In this document: one piece after another, positions 61,110 to 64,000 of the stretch
Position numbering within the stretch: position 1 is the stretch's first letter
How the letters are laid out: each line of letters begins with the position of its first letter
From: Arabidopsis thaliana
Lineage: Eukaryota > Streptophyta > Magnoliopsida > Brassicales > Brassicaceae
Assembly: GCF_000001735.4 (NCBI RefSeq)
Contig: NC_003076.8
Span: 23,315,835-23,379,834 of the forward strand
Length of the DNA: 64,000 bases
Reading direction: 5' to 3'
Position numbers and translations under genes: made by a program
The notes under the pieces: generated by a model
What the model was told of the DNA's origin: nothing
The model's database searches: none
The model's input: the letters and a program-made list of their open reading frames with translations, nothing else

Positions 61110-63737
61110 TTAGCTATTTGTCTCTTGAACCATCGATGTGGAGTGTGACTTCCTTCTTACGGAAGAACAAAGAATGTTCTCTTTCTTGTCTTGTAAGTTA
61201 TTGATTGATCGATTCTTGAGTTTGTAAAAGTTGCCACTAGTTGATGAATATTATTGAGATTGTTTATAATATATTTATTGTAATCATATAAGTTAGAGAT
61301 TTACTTTATTTATCATACGTATATATCGTGGATTTGTTGGCGGAAAAAGATTCTATCATTAATGGATTTATGTAAGACTTGTATTTAAATAATTGTAGGC
61401 TATGGTCCAAAAACAATAATGAAAGGAAATACTTCATTGTCGGTATAGTTGAGTTGTATTAAATTTTGGTTGCGACTTAACAAAAAACTAAAGGAGAATT
61501 GGGTGTGATTGATCATTGATGGATACCATTTATTTTAAAAATAGAAAATAAGTAACAGACCATGTCGATTACTTATTTCCATATTCGAAATTATCATTAC
61601 TATCATTTATGTGTCATTTGTACCGTTCGCATTACGTATCTATTTGTGAATTAAAGGATTAAGAACATCATTAGAAAATGTGTTATCGTTGGGTCTGTTT
61701 TTAGTTTTCTCAAGTCCCACCCAACTCCATACAAACGTGATGTTTACGAAGTTATACATGTTGTTTAATATCAATCATTATAAATTTATCAGAACGGCGA
61801 TGCACCATACAATATAATATTTTATAGAAAAAATCCATTTTATAACATTAGTTTTTTTTTTCTTTTTTTTTAACAAATGAATAAATAAAAAAAATTATGC
61901 GGTTCAAAGATTGTTTTGAAAAGCATATTTTTGTGTGCCTAAAATCATGATTTATTAAACCGACTACCGCAAATAGAATACGAAAAATATCATGGCTTAT
62001 GTATTAATAATTTAATACGACCCGATAATAAATAGTTTAATGTGTCTAGACCAAAAAAAAGGTTCTGTCTAGGTACACTGCAATACATAACCGCAAACCT
62101 TTTTGTTAGTATTTTATAAAAAGTATTTTATGTATGGTGCGTGTATGTGGTTGACTCGAGATAAGTGTGTAATTTTAATGCAGTGCCGCTTGCAGAAATA
62201 CGCATATATTAATCTTCTTTTTTTGTCGCCATATGTGTCATTTACAAACCAAAAGTAATGTACCGACTAAAAAATTATAAAAATTGGTGATATTGTAATC
62301 ATTCTTGTAGAGAAATTAAATGGGTGAATCCAATGTGTTACATGCCCGGCGGGAATTTCGGGAGTTGTATTTTTTTTTTGGTTGATGATCGAAGCAACAC
62401 ATTTTTGTTTTTAAAACTTATATGTTCAATGTTATTGCACCGAAGATAAGGCCACATGCATTGATGACAAAAAGAACAAAAAAAGAAAACTTCTCTCATT
62501 TTATTTATTTATGTTTAGTCAAAGTACAAACAAAATTCACTTACATACTGTTAATGTGCTTGTATGTATCGTAAATGTACCAAAATACAAATAGATCAAA
62601 CAATAATCTAAATTTCCAGACATGTTCCAACTCGATAGAATGGGAAACAAAGTGATGGGACCAATTATTTCTCGAAGTATTAGATCATGTTTTGGTCAAT
62701 GTATATATGCTGATATCTAATTTCGTATAGGTGGAAGTCGCTCGGTCGATAATTAAATTTCTCAAACTGTATCGAGGATTGTGATAAATTCGATGTCGAA
62801 CAAAAAAAATTAAAACAGCATATGAATGTACAAATTAAAAACGTATACAGATAGTCACAATCGAATATATACTTATATATATATATATATATATATAAAT
62901 ACAAAACTTTTGAGTGTTGGCTTTTTGATATTTTGTTTTTTAAATAAATTTGACGTTGAAAAATAAATTCTCCCTTTTGTAAAACATTATTTTATCATAT
63001 TCAAGAAAATCCTTTAACAAAAAAACATTTTTATGTATGGACTTTTATTGAATTGAAAAATAAATGTGGATAGATATTTTGTGTGGTTGCGATGGTCCCT
63101 TGCCCCTTGGGCACTGAATAAATAATCACCTAATTTTTTGTTTCATGTAATGAATGTGCCTAAAGATAAGCATCAAGGAAAGCCATATGATCCAAATAAA
63201 TTAAACACACACTTACCATTTATTTCTTTTTTGCGTTATTATATATTCATTGTAGCATATACTAGTATAGTATTATGAAAGACACACAACCGCTTTTAAA
63301 AATGGATTTTAATGCTCGTACATTAATGCATATGAAAAGTATAGTTACTCGACATGGGTCATACAAGGGTATTTGAATTGCATTATGATTTTGTGAAGCC
63401 ATTGACATTTTAGCAGCCTTCCTTTTTTACTCGAACTTCAACTTTATTATATAAACTTGGAAGGACACTACCAAATTTTAATTAACAAGTTAACAAACGC
63501 GGAAATGTTCAAGATATGGTTATTACAGAAAAAAAAAATGTGGTGAGGCTACTCCATGCATGTGACATTTTGGGAAAATATTCCGACTTTCCAAGTAGTA
63601 TGGTTTTGTGGTGGACAGAAGATAAGACTTCTCCACTATGTCATGATGCGAACAACGTTGCCTCATTTGATTCCGATTCTTTCTTTTCCTAGCAACCCAC
63701 TAACTATAATAAACTAACTTCTAGAAAGTTCTTAGGC

Positions 63738-63773
<36 letters not shown>

Positions 63774-64000
63774 CCACCTCTCTCGAACCCATCTAATACA
63801 GGAAGACGATTTATAATTAAAGCATAAGATGAGAAAACATCAAGAACACAAATATGGTTAGTTTAACCTGTGAAATGATGAAGAAGATTTGATTAGCCTG
63901 ATGATTGAATCCTCAATACTCAACTCCAAAATAGAGTAGTAATGGGAAAAAAAAACTCAACTCTAAAATAGAATTACTCAAATTTAAAATGAAAAAATGG
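61110..64000. other. Intergenic to window end
   Basis: 3' UTR of the BNR gene to about 61280, then AT-rich DNA with (TA)n runs at about 62873-62897 and 63739-63772. The 74-codon minus frame at 62680-62904 is driven by the AT run. No gene, RNA gene or element was recognised. Confidence 0.4.
63739..63772. repeat. (TA)n microsatellite
   Basis: Uninterrupted TA dinucleotide run of about 34 bases. A shorter one lies at 62873-62897. Confidence 0.9.

Noticed and set aside
1-64000. CRISPR array, bacterial operon, rRNA or tRNA genes
   Set aside because: None seen; the repeats found are few, irregularly spaced and eukaryotic in character, and no cloverleaf-like A/B-box pair was recognised by eye.
1-64000. 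A biosynthetic or defence gene cluster
   Set aside because: Adjacent genes belong to unrelated families on mixed strands with long gaps; BIO3-BIO1 is the only pathway linkage.

Overview
The window reads as plant nuclear DNA. Genes carry many short AT-rich introns with GT/AG borders, coding exons are GC-richer than their surroundings, and intergenic DNA is about 65-70% AT with AT microsatellites. The gene set and order match what I remember of the lower arm of Arabidopsis thaliana chromosome 5, roughly AT5G57580 to AT5G57700. Gene names and locus numbers are recalled from family knowledge and synteny; no search was run. Every exon chain given was joined by hand, and the reading frame was checked across each junction.

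Layout. 1-1849 (-): N-terminal part of a CBP60 calmodulin-binding transcription factor, cut by the window edge. 2759-6853 (-): BIO3-BIO1, a fused dethiobiotin synthetase / DAPA aminotransferase. 7065-7498: a fold-back, Mutator-like non-autonomous element. 9473-13265 (+): PB1-domain Raf-like kinase. 19070-20554 (+): R2R3 MYB (MYB36). 22031-22743 (+): secreted CAP/PR-1-like protein. 25258-27309 (-): CIPK21, with a GC-AG intron. 28165-28592 (-): decayed LINE RNase H fragment. 28932-29612 (+): GCK-domain protein with two internal repeat arrays. 29900-30473 (-): probable broken gene fragment. 31196-33971 (+): xylose isomerase with a signal peptide. 39739-40895 (+): CONSTANS-like B-box/CCT factor (COL5). 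44697-47860 (-): receptor-like cytoplasmic kinase with an N-terminal USP-like domain. 50522-50968 (-): GLUTAMINE DUMPER 3. 56229-58635 (-): diacylglycerol kinase 4, divergent from 59441-61109 (+): BNR/Asp-box sialidase-like protein.

The genes form no operon-like pathway unit. The one true pathway linkage is BIO3-BIO1, where two consecutive biotin-synthesis steps share one locus. Several neighbours act in signalling (CBP60, Raf-like kinase, CIPK21, RLCK, DGK4), but this looks like ordinary plant gene order.

Intergenic DNA is where less-described structure lies: the long-TIR element at 7065, a pair of diverged ~275-bp direct repeats either side of a second diverged repeat family (23.1-25.0 kb), the LINE relic and a poly-T tract bracketed by a 19-bp duplication, several local tandem duplications, and a GC-rich promoter-like island at 43.6-43.8 kb with no evident gene. 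I found no convincing novel multi-gene system. The most interesting items are these repeats, the telo-box-bearing coding repeat in the GCK gene, and the non-canonical kinase motifs.
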